From an uncultured Clostridia bacterium (GTDB lineage Bacteria > Bacillota > Clostridia > Christensenellales > UBA1242): a stretch of 61,382 bases of DNA. Made by a program: the position numbers and the translations under genes. Shown here in pieces: positions 14,710 to 24,337 of this stretch; within the stretch, counting starts at the first letter, position 1, and each line of letters opens with the position of its first letter. Location of the stretch: positions 1-61,382 of the forward strand of contig CALWKF010000008.1 of the NCBI GenBank assembly GCA_944381215.1, given 5' to 3'. A model generated the notes under the pieces. The model was not told the origin of the DNA. It saw only the letters and a list, made by a program, of their open reading frames with translations, and searched no databases.

Positions 14710-17700
14710 ATGCAAAATCTATTAAAAAGTACAACACTAACCGAAATTGCTAACACCACACACTCACGAAAAGTGAGTGTTTTTGGCTTAAATTTAGGTG
14801 AGCGCGCATTGCTTTCGAGTATGATGGGGCCCATTTGTTACGTGAGTGCTGACGGCGATGTCGAGACTCTAGCTCGCGAGTTTTCGAGCCTCGGGCGCAA
14901 GGTTGCAGTCTTAGATAATTCGACCGATGACTTTTGTCTGCATATACTCGAATTCGGCGGGGTGGGGCTCAATGCCCAGAGCGCGCTTTTTTCGGCAATT
15001 AATCACGACATTGATACCTTGATTGTGTCGCCCGAGGCACTGATTGCGCACTATGTTCCGCGCGAAGTTTGGGCGCAGAATACTTTTAATATTGAGGTAA
15101 ATGCCGATATCGACCCCGAGGTTTTGAGCGCAAAGTTAGTTGAAATCGGGTACAAGCGCGTGGACAACGTCGAAGAGGCGGGCCAGTGGGCTAGGCGCGG
15201 GGACATTGTCGACATTTTTCCACTAAATTCGCCTCTGCCATACCGCATCCACTTTTTTGACACCCAGATTGAGAAAATCACCACCTTTAATGCCCTCACG
15301 CAGTACTCGATTGATAAAGCCACCAGCCTTACGATTTGCCCAAATGGCTTTAAATTCCCCGAAAATTTAACTGCCGAGGCGATTGAGAGTTTAGATGCAC
15401 AAAAGACGGTTATGCAACGTCGTGCAGGAAAGGCCAAAAACCCCGCAGATTTCTTGGGAAATTTGGAGGCCATTGACCACGCAAAGTCGCTACTAAACTC
15501 TGGGTTCCCCAGAGAAGCTTGGCAGTATTTGTGTTGCTGTCTGCCGAGCGTGTCCTTAGTCGAATTGTTAGGCGATTTTACCTTCGTTTTTGACCAGCCG
15601 AAGCCTATTTTTTCGGCGATTCAACAGCATACCGAGGTGTGCAAGACCAATATCGATGAGGGAATCGCTAGCGGGCAGTTGTGCCTGCTCCACAAAAATT
15701 GCATACCCGACTTTGAGGCTTTGTCTGAGGATGTAAAAAAGGTGCCTGCCATTAGTTTTCAGTCGTTCATGACCCAAAACCGCTTTTTTAACCCCGAGGC
15801 CGTGTTCAATCTCGACACTCTGCCCGTGCCAAAACTTGGGCGCAGTTACGAAGATTACGCCACAAGTTTAAATGAATTTTTAAACAACGGCTACACGGTC
15901 ATTCTCACCGCAAACGACGCGACCCAAGGCGCGGACATCGCCGAAAAATTAGGCAGATACATCCGCACAAACGAGATTGCCTCAACCCTCGATGCGCGCA
16001 AAAATGTGGTAAATATTTTTGTTCACCCGCTACTATTAGGCGCGTGTCTAGTTAAGGACAAAATTTTACTGCTTGGTAACCGCGACAGCCACTTTATAAA
16101 ACCTAAAACCAAGTGGGACAAAAATATTGTCAAGGTAACCGACACGTTTACTTTGCCCGAGCAGGGCGATTATGTCGTGCACGCGATTCACGGAATAGGC
16201 GTGTGCGAGGGGGTAACCCAACTCTCGATTGGCGGGGCAAAGCGCGACTACATCGTGGTTAGTTACAAAAACAACGACCGTCTGTATGTGCCCACCGAAC
16301 AGGTGGACATGCTGGGTAGATATATCGGCGGGGACAAGGCTCCAGCACTCTCTAGTCTCGGTGGGAATAGTTTTGAAAAGGTCAAACAGCGTGTCCGCGA
16401 GAGCGTAAAGCAACTGGCCTTTGACCTCTTAAAACTCTACCGCGAGCGCGAGAAGAGCAAGGGTATCGTTATGCAAGTAGATGCGAGCACACTCGCTGAA
16501 TTCGAGGCTAGTTTTAAGTACACCCCGACACCCGACCAGGAAAAGGCCTTTAACGACGTCTACCACGACCTTTCTAGTGGCAAGATTATGGACAGGCTCA
16601 TTGTCGGTGATGTCGGTTACGGGAAGACTGAAGTTGCACTGCGGTCTGCCTTTGTAGCAGTTATGAGCGGGTACCAAGTGGCCGTTATCGTGCCCACAAC
16701 CATTCTTAGCGAACAGCATTTCAACACCTTTAACGCGCGCCTCCAAAACTACGGAATTAACGTTAGATGCCTAAACCGCTTCCGCACCGCAAAAGAACAG
16801 CGCGAAATTATCGAGGAGGTAAAGAGTGGTAAGGCGAACATTCTCATCGGTACGCATCGGGCGTTGAGTAAGGACGTGGCGTTTGATAACCTAGGCCTAC
16901 TTATTCTCGACGAGGAGCAACGCTTTGGCGTCGGCGACAAGGAAAAGTTGAAAAATATCAAGAAAAATGTCCACGTGCTCACACTTTCAGCCACTCCTAT
17001 TCCTAGGACGCTACACATGTCGCTCGTGGGTATTCGCGATATCACGACCATTGAGACCCCACCCTTAGAGCGTTTGCCTGTACAGACGATTGTATCGCAG
17101 TTTTCGTATAACCTCGCTGGCACCGCGCTTCGTCGCGAAAAGGCCCGCGGTGGGCAAAGTTTAGTCGTGTACCCGAGGGTCGAGAACATCGAGAGTTTTG
17201 CTAACAGTTTGCGCGCCGAACTGGGGTCCGAATTTACAGTTGCCGTGGCACACGGACAAATGGATAAAAACGCGATTGAGGACGTAATGCTCGCCGTTTA
17301 CCGAGGAGATGTCGACGTGCTGGTGGCGACGACGCTAATCGAGAACGGAATCGATGTCCCGAACGCGAACACCTTGTTTGTAGTATCCGCCGAAAAATTG
17401 GGGCTTTCGCAACTTTATCAGTTAAGGGGTAGAGTTGGGCGGAGCGACAGGCTCGCGTACGCGTATTTTACCTATATGGATGAGGGTAAACTTACGGGTA
17501 ACGCGTATGAGAGGCTGTCTGTACTCATGCAATACACAGCCCTGGGGAGTGGCTTTAAGATTGCCATGCGCGACCTCGAGATTCGGGGTGCTGGAAATAT
17601 CTTGGGCCCCGAACAGCACGGTCAAATGGAAAAGGTCGGCTACGATATGTACTGTAAAATTTTGGACAGCAGTATTGCAGAATTAAAAGGCATACCTACA

Positions 17701-18141
17701 TATGAGCCTCAGCCCGTCAAAATCGAGGTCGACACCGACGCCTTTATTCCAAACGACTTCATTACCGACAAGGCGCAACGCATGGAGGTTTACAGCGCGA
17801 TTGCAAACATTACCTCATCTAGCGACTACGAGCGCGTGCGTGCTTTGATTGAGGACAAATATGGCAGTGTGCCGAAGGCAATCGAGGGGCTACTTAATGT
17901 GGCTCTTCTTAAAGCAAAATGTCAGAGCCTCGGTGCCGTGCGTGCAAGCGTTACGCGGGAGCACAGCAATATCTACTTTGCTGACGCCGAAAATTTATCA
18001 ATTAGGCTCGAAAAATTAAAGGGCAGGCACCCCGATGTTATAAACAAGGATAATATGGCAATACTCAAACTTGACAACCATAACCTCGATATTTCGGGTA
18101 TTTGGACGCGAACTTTTGCGATTTTGGACAATTTACTGTAA
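14710..18141 (+). CDS. mfd: Transcription-repair coupling factor
   Basis: 1143 residues, normal length. It pushes stalled RNA polymerase off DNA and recruits UvrA. Order: UvrB-like N-terminal module (about 1-300), RNAP-interacting domain (about 470-540; GDYVVHAIHGIGVCEGV), translocase with Walker A GDVGYGKTEVAL, GTHRAL, DEEQRFGV (Walker B), SATPIPRTL, the GRVGRS motif, RecG-like core and C-terminal TRCF domain (DFITDKAQRMEVY). It starts 12 bases after pth with only a weak AGGG site, suggesting coupling to pth. Confidence 0.97.
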   Translation: MQNLLKSTTLTEIANTTHSRKVSVFGLNLGERALLSSMMGPICYVSADGDVETLAREFSSLGRKVAVLDNSTDDFCLHILEFGGVGLNAQSALFSAINHDIDTLIVSPEALIAHYVPREVWAQNTFNIEVNADIDPEVLSAKLVEIGYKRVDNVEEAGQWARRGDIVDIFPLNSPLPYRIHFFDTQIEKITTFNALTQYSIDKATSLTICPNGFKFPENLTAEAIESLDAQKTVMQRRAGKAKNPADFLGNLEAIDHAKSLLNSGFPREAWQYLCCCLPSVSLVELLGDFTFVFDQPKPIFSAIQQHTEVCKTNIDEGIASGQLCLLHKNCIPDFEALSEDVKKVPAISFQSFMTQNRFFNPEAVFNLDTLPVPKLGRSYEDYATSLNEFLNNGYTVILTANDATQGADIAEKLGRYIRTNEIASTLDARKNVVNIFVHPLLLGACLVKDKILLLGNRDSHFIKPKTKWDKNIVKVTDTFTLPEQGDYVVHAIHGIGVCEGVTQLSIGGAKRDYIVVSYKNNDRLYVPTEQVDMLGRYIGGDKAPALSSLGGNSFEKVKQRVRESVKQLAFDLLKLYREREKSKGIVMQVDASTLAEFEASFKYTPTPDQEKAFNDVYHDLSSGKIMDRLIVGDVGYGKTEVALRSAFVAVMSGYQVAVIVPTTILSEQHFNTFNARLQNYGINVRCLNRFRTAKEQREIIEEVKSGKANILIGTHRALSKDVAFDNLGLLILDEEQRFGVGDKEKLKNIKKNVHVLTLSATPIPRTLHMSLVGIRDITTIETPPLERLPVQTIVSQFSYNLAGTALRREKARGGQSLVVYPRVENIESFANSLRAELGSEFTVAVAHGQMDKNAIEDVMLAVYRGDVDVLVATTLIENGIDVPNANTLFVVSAEKLGLSQLYQLRGRVGRSDRLAYAYFTYMDEGKLTGNAYERLSVLMQYTALGSGFKIAMRDLEIRGAGNILGPEQHGQMEKVGYDMYCKILDSSIAELKGIPTYEPQPVKIEVDTDAFIPNDFITDKAQRMEVYSAIANITSSSDYERVRALIEDKYGSVPKAIEGLLNVALLKAKCQSLGAVRASVTREHSNIYFADAENLSIRLEKLKGRHPDVINKDNMAILKLDNHNLDISGIWTRTFAILDNLL

Positions 18142-18159
18142 AAAAGTCATGCTAAATAA

Positions 18160-18188
18160 TTGCCAAAAGGCCGAAGTTGTGCTAAAAT
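18160..18188 (+). promoter_or_regulatory. Promoter of the PrsA-like gene
   Basis: TTGCCA (18160-18165), 17 bases, TAAAAT (18183-18188), between mfd and the foldase gene. Confidence 0.7.
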
Positions 18189-18218
18189 AAACGTACTATG
18201 AATTTTTGGAGATGAATC

Positions 18219-19952
18219 TTGGCTAAAACTACTACTAATAAAAAGATTAATGTATTTAAGTATCTTGTGCTGGCACTATGTGTGCTTCTTGTTCCCATGC
18301 TCGCAGCGTGTGACTTAGTAACTGTTAATGTGGACAAGCAGTTGAATATGGTGGCGGCAAGTTTTGATAATGGCAAAGTTGAGGTAACCCGTGAGGAGTT
18401 AATTATTACCTATAACAGTATCGGCAACAGCCGTTTTGACAACTCTAGTACTCCTACACAATCGGGTATTGAGCAAACACTCGAACTCGCTCTTAACCGT
18501 TCGATTTTAACCCAGTTTTTGACCTCCGACGACTTTGCTAGCGAGCGCGAGAGATTGGGGTACGACAAAATCGAGCTTACCACCGCGCAGAGTAATGAGA
18601 TTTGGCGCAATGTCTACTCGTACCTAAACGACACAATCAGTTCTTACGAAGACGACTTGCGTAGTGAGGACGGCGTAGAGATTACTGAGCCTACGGAGGA
18701 AGAAACCGAGGGCGCGTACACTCCTTACGAGAAAACCTACGAGATTATTTACGATGCTACTACCGATTCATATAAAATACAAAAGGTAGAGACCGAGGTC
18801 GAAGTGGAGAATGAATCAATCGCGCTTTTTGACATCAGTGCTGACCTTACATTCTCTCAAAAGGCCGAAATTGCGTACAACACTTTCCGCGAAAAGTACT
18901 GGGACTACACCGACAGTGTTATAATGAACCCCAATGCTCCTGACCCAAATGCAGACAGTTACAGCGATGAGGCGTGGAACGATTTTATTTCGGGCCTGCT
19001 TCGCTCCGAGGCTGATAGAAACCTGAGCCGAATTAACACCGAGGCATTCTTGCGTGAGGTAGAGCGCATTTACAACATCTACTACCAAAACGAGATTTTA
19101 ACCGTATTCCAAAACAACTACAACGAAACTCAAACCATCACCAATCAAATGGTGGTAACCAAGTTTAGAGAGTTATACAACGCGCAGTACGAGGAGTTTA
19201 ACGCAAACCCAGACGCTTTTGACGAGGCTATTCCTACAACTGGTGAGTCCGTTTACTATATGTACGACCCGACTGGCTACTTTAAAGTTAACCACTTCTT
19301 AGTTAAGTTTAGCGATGAGCAGAATAATGCAATCGATGCCGAAGAGGCTAAACTAAATGCAGGTCGCATTACCCTTGACGAGTATAACAAGAATGTGGCC
19401 AAAATTAAGTCCCAAACTCAAGCATACAACCGCGAAACTGGCGAGTATGAGAGTATGGACACTGTATACAGAAACTTCCAAAACGCAATGTCTGCTGCCC
19501 AGTCCGAGGCGCAGAAGTTGGTAGTTTTCCGCGACTTTATGCACAGATACACCCAGGATGATGCAACACTTAACGCTGACTCTTGCTACTACATCCCGCT
19601 AGACGAGGAAAAGGACACTATGGAGGAGAACTTCGCAAACGCTAGCCGTGAGTTATACGAGACTAGCAAGGTGTGTGTATACTCTGGTTGGGTAGAGACC
19701 TCTTACGGCTACCACATCATCATGTACACTGGCAATGCCGAGAGTATCTCACCACTTGGCTCAGATGAGACCGTTATTTTAAATCTCGACGCATACCGCC
19801 TCAATCCCTTGTATAACAAGACTATGCTAGATGCGATTGTCGAGCAAATCACTTTGAGCAGTTACTCGACTTACGAAACCACTACCATAAACGCGATTCG
19901 TGAGGGTAAAGAGGTCGTAAACTACACATCAAGTTACTCGGACCTTTACTAG
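18219..19952 (+). CDS. PrsA/SurA-like peptidyl-prolyl isomerase lipoprotein
   Basis: Start is TTG 18219 with TGGAGA 7 bases upstream; the nearby ATG 18212 is out of frame. 577 residues. Signal peptide with lipobox (VLLVPMLAAC, Cys about 31) anchors it outside the membrane. Residues 40-110 look like a SurA_N-type chaperone arm (VEVTREELIITYN), the middle is a long acidic helical arm, and the C-terminal third carries parvulin text: FKVNHFLVKFSDEQ, then VYSGWVETSYGYHIIMYTG. It would help secreted proteins fold. Longer than Bacillus PrsA (about 290), with an insertion inside the parvulin domain. A foldase directly after mfd is a common Firmicute order. Ends at a strong terminator. Confidence 0.85.
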   Translation: MAKTTTNKKINVFKYLVLALCVLLVPMLAACDLVTVNVDKQLNMVAASFDNGKVEVTREELIITYNSIGNSRFDNSSTPTQSGIEQTLELALNRSILTQFLTSDDFASERERLGYDKIELTTAQSNEIWRNVYSYLNDTISSYEDDLRSEDGVEITEPTEEETEGAYTPYEKTYEIIYDATTDSYKIQKVETEVEVENESIALFDISADLTFSQKAEIAYNTFREKYWDYTDSVIMNPNAPDPNADSYSDEAWNDFISGLLRSEADRNLSRINTEAFLREVERIYNIYYQNEILTVFQNNYNETQTITNQMVVTKFRELYNAQYEEFNANPDAFDEAIPTTGESVYYMYDPTGYFKVNHFLVKFSDEQNNAIDAEEAKLNAGRITLDEYNKNVAKIKSQTQAYNRETGEYESMDTVYRNFQNAMSAAQSEAQKLVVFRDFMHRYTQDDATLNADSCYYIPLDEEKDTMEENFANASRELYETSKVCVYSGWVETSYGYHIIMYTGNAESISPLGSDETVILNLDAYRLNPLYNKTMLDAIVEQITLSSYSTYETTTINAIREGKEVVNYTSSYSDLY

Positions 19953-19956
19953 AATA

Positions 19957-19987
19957 GAGAGTTTGTGTACTAGCAAACTCTTTTTTC
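19957..19987 (+). terminator. Terminator after the PrsA-like gene
   Basis: GAGTTTG pairs with CAAACTC (stem 19959-19980), followed by TTTTTTC. Confidence 0.9.
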
Positions 19988-20054
19988 TTTACAAAAAACC
20001 GCTATTGTGGTACAATTTTACATGTGATTATTGTTTAGATTTAAGGAGTAAGTC

Positions 20055-20690
20055 ATGAAATATTCAGGAATGCTGATTACATTTGAGGGCGGGGACGGCA
20101 GTGGCAAGTCCACCCACGCGGAACTTTTTAAAAACTACTTGTCTGGAAGAGGCCTAGAGTTTTTTGCCACAAGGGAGCCAGGCGGGACCGACTACTCGGA
20201 GGCCGTCCGCGCGCTTTCCAAGGATGTTCGATTCAGTAATAAAAGCTTGATTAGTGAACTACTGCTTTTCGAGTCCGCGAGGGCGGATATTGTGGAAAAG
20301 CGCGTGATTCCCGCCTTGGAGGAGGGGAAAGTGGTGATTATGGACCGCTTTTACGACTCGACCACCGCGTACCAGGCTTTCGGGCGGGGAATGGACCGCA
20401 AAGTTGTAGAATCTCTAAACATGCTAGCCGCGCACAATTTGGTCCCTGACATCACCTTTTATATGCGTATTTCGCCAAGCGATGCTTTTGCACGTAAGGG
20501 GGGTGCAGATAACGACGTTATGGAAACAGCGGGGCTCGATTTTCACGACCGCGTGTTACTTGGGTTTGACACGTTGGCAACCGAGAACCCAGATCGCTTT
20601 GTTATACTAGACACCACTCAAAAAATGGCCGACGTTTTTGCAAAAATCCAGGCTACATTTGAGGAGAGATGGAGTAAAAAGGGGAGATAA
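20055..20690 (+). CDS. tmk: Thymidylate kinase
   Basis: 211 residues with AAGGAG before the ATG. It phosphorylates dTMP to dTDP. P-loop EGGDGSGKST (11-20), substrate motif TREPGGT, and the DRFYDSTTAYQ (DR-x-x-x-S) motif are present; the LID has FARKGGADNDVME. Head of the tmk-holB-ricT-rsmI operon known in Firmicutes; a possible promoter is TTACAA-16-TACAAT (19989-20016). Confidence 0.95.
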   Translation: MKYSGMLITFEGGDGSGKSTHAELFKNYLSGRGLEFFATREPGGTDYSEAVRALSKDVRFSNKSLISELLLFESARADIVEKRVIPALEEGKVVIMDRFYDSTTAYQAFGRGMDRKVVESLNMLAAHNLVPDITFYMRISPSDAFARKGGADNDVMETAGLDFHDRVLLGFDTLATENPDRFVILDTTQKMADVFAKIQATFEERWSKKGR

Positions 20691-20691
20691 C

Positions 20692-21645
20692 TTGAACTTA
20701 AACGACTTTAAAAACACCGCCGTTTGCCACGATATCGAAAAAAGGAGGCTGGGGCACAGCCTATTGCTTTTAAGTAGGGACACCTATGCCTTGGAGCAGT
20801 ACGCAAAATTTTTAGTCAGCGCGCTAATGTGCGTGGGTGAGGGTAAGCCGTGCGGGGTGTGCTCGGAGTGCAAAAAGTGCCAGCATGGTAACAACGTCGA
20901 CGTGCTTTACTACCCGCGCTCCAACAAAAATATGAACTCCGCCGAGATTAACGAACTGATTGAGGCGACTTTTAGCGCGCCATATGAGGCGGACAAAAAA
21001 GTTTTTGTCATCTCAAACGCAAACGGAATCGACGCGGGCATGCAAAATAAACTCTTAAAGACTCTCGAAGAGCCACCGCACAACACCTTTTTCATCCTCA
21101 CCGCTACCGAAGATAATAATATTTTGCCAACCATAAAGTCGCGCTGTCGTATCGTGCGCGTGCCGAGAATTGCCGACCCCGAAATTGCTGAGGCATTAAA
21201 GGCTAGCGGGGTTGCGGAAAATATTATTCCTCTCGCTATTGAATACTGCGACCACAACTGCGCCCTTGCCAAAAAGTACGCTGAGAACCCCGATTTTGCG
21301 GACTTGGTTGCGCTGGTTGAAGATATTTTTACCAATTTTCGCAAGTCCTGGCAAATGCTGGACTACGCCTCGAAGTTGTACGCGTATAACGAGAATTTTG
21401 AGGACGTCATCGAGATTTTTCTCAACGTAATTGCGCGTGCAGTGGCCTTGCTATCGGGCGCGGGGGATGCAAACGACAGCCTTGCCCTAACAGTTGCTAG
21501 GGAGTTTAGTGTCGACTGCCTGATAAACCTTAACCGCGAGTGCCTAGGTTTTGTCGAAAAAAGACGTCGAAACTGCAATTTTAACTCGCTAATTGATTCA
21601 TTTTTATTCACAATTTTGGAGGTAAGACATCGTTGGCCAGTTTAG
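20692..21645 (+). CDS. holB: DNA polymerase III delta-prime subunit
   Basis: The start is TTG 20692, because GGGGAG sits 5 bases upstream; the longer frame from 20638 would run inside tmk. The product is 317 residues. It is part of the clamp loader. The zinc-ribbon CGVCSECKKCQHGNNVDV, the KTLEEPPHNTFFILTATEDNNILPTIKSRC sensor-1 region with the SRC motif, and N-terminal AAA-like fold are visible. The P-loop is not conserved (LLLLSRDTYALEQ), acceptable for delta-prime, which need not hydrolyse ATP. Overlaps ricT by 13 bases. Confidence 0.9.
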   Translation: MNLNDFKNTAVCHDIEKRRLGHSLLLLSRDTYALEQYAKFLVSALMCVGEGKPCGVCSECKKCQHGNNVDVLYYPRSNKNMNSAEINELIEATFSAPYEADKKVFVISNANGIDAGMQNKLLKTLEEPPHNTFFILTATEDNNILPTIKSRCRIVRVPRIADPEIAEALKASGVAENIIPLAIEYCDHNCALAKKYAENPDFADLVALVEDIFTNFRKSWQMLDYASKLYAYNENFEDVIEIFLNVIARAVALLSGAGDANDSLALTVAREFSVDCLINLNRECLGFVEKRRRNCNFNSLIDSFLFTILEVRHRWPV

Positions 21646-22460
21646 TTTATGTTAGATTGCCCGATGCACGACTATTGCCCTTTTCGAGCTTAGAGGAGTT
21701 AGTTAGGGGCACGCAGGTTATCGTAGACATCGACGGCATTTTAGAGTTCGGCACGGTCGAGTGCCTAAATATCGAGTCCGCCGAGGCAGTGGGCGAAATT
21801 TTGCGCGTCGCAACTCCCGAGGACGCCGAAAAGCAGGAGCGAATTTGCGCTTTCGAGAGCGAGGATAAGGACGTCGTGCGCGAGAACCTCGACCGCTTGG
21901 GAATTGAAATGAAGTTGGTGGCGGTTCAACGCTCGTTTGACGGCAAAAAAATTTTAGTCATGTACACCGCAGAGGACAGGGTCGACTTTCGTCAGTTGGT
22001 AAAGGACCTCGCGGGAATTTTTCGCATGCGTGTCGAGATGCGCCAAATCAGCGAGCGCGACGAGGCGAAGTTCCGCGGTGGCTGTGGCGCGTGTGGGCAA
22101 CCTCTATGCTGTCGCCGTTTTCTAACTATCCCTCGGCAGACCTCGATTAAAATGGCGAAAGTGCAAGGCTTAGCACTCACTCCCAACAAAGTAAACGGCG
22201 TTTGCGGTAAACTTATGTGCTGTCTGCAATACGAGTATTCCCAGTACCGCGAGGCTCTCTCGAAACTACCGAGTATCGGGAGCCTGGTTGAAACAAAGGA
22301 AGGCAAGGGCGAGGTCGCTTACCTTGATTTAGTACGTGAAAAAGTGGCAGTGCGCTTAAATAACGAGTCTCACTATATCGTTAAATTTGACCCGAGCGAG
22401 ATAAAGGTGCTGGTCGAGGCTAAGGCGGTTGAGGACAAGGAGGGTGAGGATGACAGGTAA
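21633..22460 (+). CDS. ricT: PSP1-domain protein RicT/YaaT
   Basis: 275 residues; start TTG 21633 with GGAGG (21618-21622). In Bacillus, RicT with RicA and RicF forms an Fe-S complex that promotes RNase Y-dependent mRNA maturation. The PSP1 core is present (VYVRLPDARLL..., ISERDEAKFRGGCGACGQPLCC), with the cysteine cluster CGACGQPLCCRRF and GVCGKLMCCLQYEY that binds the clusters. Between holB and rsmI exactly as in Bacillus. Confidence 0.92.
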   Translation: MASLVYVRLPDARLLPFSSLEELVRGTQVIVDIDGILEFGTVECLNIESAEAVGEILRVATPEDAEKQERICAFESEDKDVVRENLDRLGIEMKLVAVQRSFDGKKILVMYTAEDRVDFRQLVKDLAGIFRMRVEMRQISERDEAKFRGGCGACGQPLCCRRFLTIPRQTSIKMAKVQGLALTPNKVNGVCGKLMCCLQYEYSQYREALSKLPSIGSLVETKEGKGEVAYLDLVREKVAVRLNNESHYIVKFDPSEIKVLVEAKAVEDKEGEDDR

Positions 22461-23265
22461 GGTTTTTCTAGTTGCCACTCCGATTGGGAACCTCGGCGAC
22501 ATGACATACCGCGCGGTCGAGGTTTTAAACTCGGTCGACCGAATTGCGTGCGAGGACACGCGCCACTCCTCGATTTTGCTCCGCCACTACGACATCCATA
22601 AACCTACTTTCTCGTACCACAAGTTTAACGAGCGCAAGGTGGCTGAGGAAATTGTAGAACTTGCAAAAAACGGCGAAAATATTGCAGTAATTAGTGACGC
22701 TGGGATGCCGATTATCTCGGACCCAGGGGCTATTTTGGTGTCCAAACTAATTGAATGCGAGGTGCCCTTTGAGGTGATTCCTGGGGCAAGTGCGTGCGTT
22801 ACGGCCTTGGCACTTTCGGGAATTAATGGTAGTGCGTTCGTGTTCGCGGGGTTTTTGCCCGAAAAGCACCAGGAGCGCATCAACTACGTAACTAAACTTG
22901 CGCGCGCCGAGGCGACACTTATTTTCTACTCTGCCTGCCACGATGTAAATAAGGACCTTGCCGACATTTTTTCCGTGCTGGGTGAGCGCAAGGTCGCCAT
23001 TTGTAACGACATAACTAAAAAATTCGAGGCAACTTTTCGTGGTGTTTTGGGCGAAATCGATATTCCTGAGCCAAAGGGCGAATTTGTAATCGTGGTCGAG
23101 GGCGGAGCACTCGAAAACGAACTAAACTCTCTGCCCTTAGAGAAGCATATCGAGTACTACCTAAACACTGGCGTTACTCGAATGGAAGCGATAAAGCTCG
23201 TTTCTAAAGACCGAGGCCTTAGCAAAAGCGAAGTCTATAAAATGCAACTAACCGACAAAAAATAA
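22450..23265 (+). CDS. rsmI: 16S rRNA (cytidine1402-2'-O)-methyltransferase
   Basis: Start ATG 22450 (AAGGAGGG at 22437-22444), overlapping the ricT end; an upstream in-frame start at 22429 has no site. 271 residues. Tetrapyrrole-methylase fold: VATPIGNLGDMTYRAVEVL, EDTRHSSILL, VISDAGMPIISDPGA and VIPGASACVTAL are RsmI signatures. The end KSEVYKMQL matches the family's C-terminal helix. Last gene of the tmk operon. Confidence 0.95.
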   Translation: MTGKVFLVATPIGNLGDMTYRAVEVLNSVDRIACEDTRHSSILLRHYDIHKPTFSYHKFNERKVAEEIVELAKNGENIAVISDAGMPIISDPGAILVSKLIECEVPFEVIPGASACVTALALSGINGSAFVFAGFLPEKHQERINYVTKLARAEATLIFYSACHDVNKDLADIFSVLGERKVAICNDITKKFEATFRGVLGEIDIPEPKGEFVIVVEGGALENELNSLPLEKHIEYYLNTGVTRMEAIKLVSKDRGLSKSEVYKMQLTDKK

Positions 23266-23313
23266 TCACATACCCGCAAATTTTAATCACTATACATACA
23301 AAAATCATATTTT

Positions 23314-23341
23314 GACAAGGGAAAAGCCTTGTCTTTTTTTA
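23314..23341 (+). terminator. Terminator of the tmk-rsmI operon
   Basis: GACAAGG (23314-23320) pairs with CCTTGTC (23327-23333), followed by TTTTTTTT. Confidence 0.9.
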
Positions 23342-23532
23342 TATTTGATAATTTTCTGCTAAAATTAAAATGATGTTGATAACCCGCTTTTATATTAGGA
23401 ATTTCTATGTGTATTTTTATCACAAAATAGCCGATTTAGTCTTGTTTTGCCGAAAGCGAAATTTATATATTTTTATTGTTTGAAATGTTATTTTTATATG
23501 TTATTTTTATTTAAAAGTACGAAAAGGAGGTT

Positions 23533-23649
23533 ATGATGCAAATAATCAAGCACGTGCGTGGTGAGCGTTACATACAGATGTGTTTAATGCTTGACGAGGT
23601 AGAACAATTAAAAATCGAATTATTAGAAAACGAAACAAAACAAAATTAA
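23533..23649 (+). CDS. Small 38-residue protein upstream of a lipoprotein
   Basis: ATG 23533 follows a perfect AAGGAGG. The product reads MMQIIKHVRGERYIQ, then MCLMLDEVEQLKIELLENETKQ: a short basic strand and an amphipathic helix. It ends 18 bases before the lipoprotein gene and likely shares its transcript. No family recognised; the strong ribosome site is the main support. Confidence 0.5.
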   Translation: MMQIIKHVRGERYIQMCLMLDEVEQLKIELLENETKQN

Positions 23650-23667
23650 TTTTTAAAGGGGTAAATT

Positions 23668-24066
23668 ATGACAAATTCAAAAAATTTAAGTAAATTAAAA
23701 CTATTGGCAGTGGCTACTATTTTGGGCCTAATTAGTATTCTATTTTTAGCGGGGTGTGGCGGGACCGAGTTGCGAGGGACTTGGACACTCGACCGCATTG
23801 TAACTGATTCGAGTACAATTACTGCCGACACCGAGGACAAGGGCGAGTACGGCGATGACTTTAACAATATTCTAACCTTTGCCGAGGACGGAAGCGGGAC
23901 GGTGAAAATTCGCTCGGAAACCGCCACCACTTCGGAGTGGGTGCAGGATGGTAATAAGGTAACCATAACTGTCGGCTCTGACGACTCAACATACACGCTC
24001 GACGGCGAGGAACTGATTTTTAAACAAGATAACGTCAAATATTTCTACAAAAAGACAACTCAATAA
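23668..24066 (+). CDS. Small lipoprotein with lipocalin-like (DUF5640-type) domain
   Basis: 132 residues with an AAGGGG site. Signal peptide and lipobox FLAGC (Cys about 30), then ELRGTWTLDRIV, ILTFAEDGSGTVKI, WVQDGNKVTITVGSD, LIFKQDNVKYFYKK. The G-T-W strand and repeated short beta hairpins fit the lipocalin-like domains of clostridial lipoproteins. Exposed on the outer face of the membrane; ligand unknown. Confidence 0.75.
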   Translation: MTNSKNLSKLKLLAVATILGLISILFLAGCGGTELRGTWTLDRIVTDSSTITADTEDKGEYGDDFNNILTFAEDGSGTVKIRSETATTSEWVQDGNKVTITVGSDDSTYTLDGEELIFKQDNVKYFYKKTTQ

Positions 24067-24292
24067 TAAATTAAAATCAACTCCGTAGTTAATTGGCTCG
24101 ATAACAAATCAAAGACAACTCAATAATTAAGTGAAAAACTTAATTTAAAATATAAACATAATAAACTTACCAATCTATTTTAAGTATCAATAAAGAAAAG
24201 TCCTAATAAACTTGTTAAAATTAAACATCAATAAAGTTTAGTATTTTAACAAATTAAAAATAAAAATTCTTTAATTTATGTATTAGCAAACA

Positions 24293-24329
24293 AAAAAACG
24301 GCCTAATTTTAAGTTTTAGGTCGTTTTTT
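24293..24329. terminator. Bidirectional terminator between lipoprotein and helicase genes
   Basis: AAAAAACGGCCTAA pairs with TTAGGTCGTTTTTT, so it serves both converging genes. Upstream, AAAGACAACTCAATAAT (24052-24068) is nearly repeated at 24111-24127. Confidence 0.85.
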
Positions 24330-24337
24330 CGTATTTT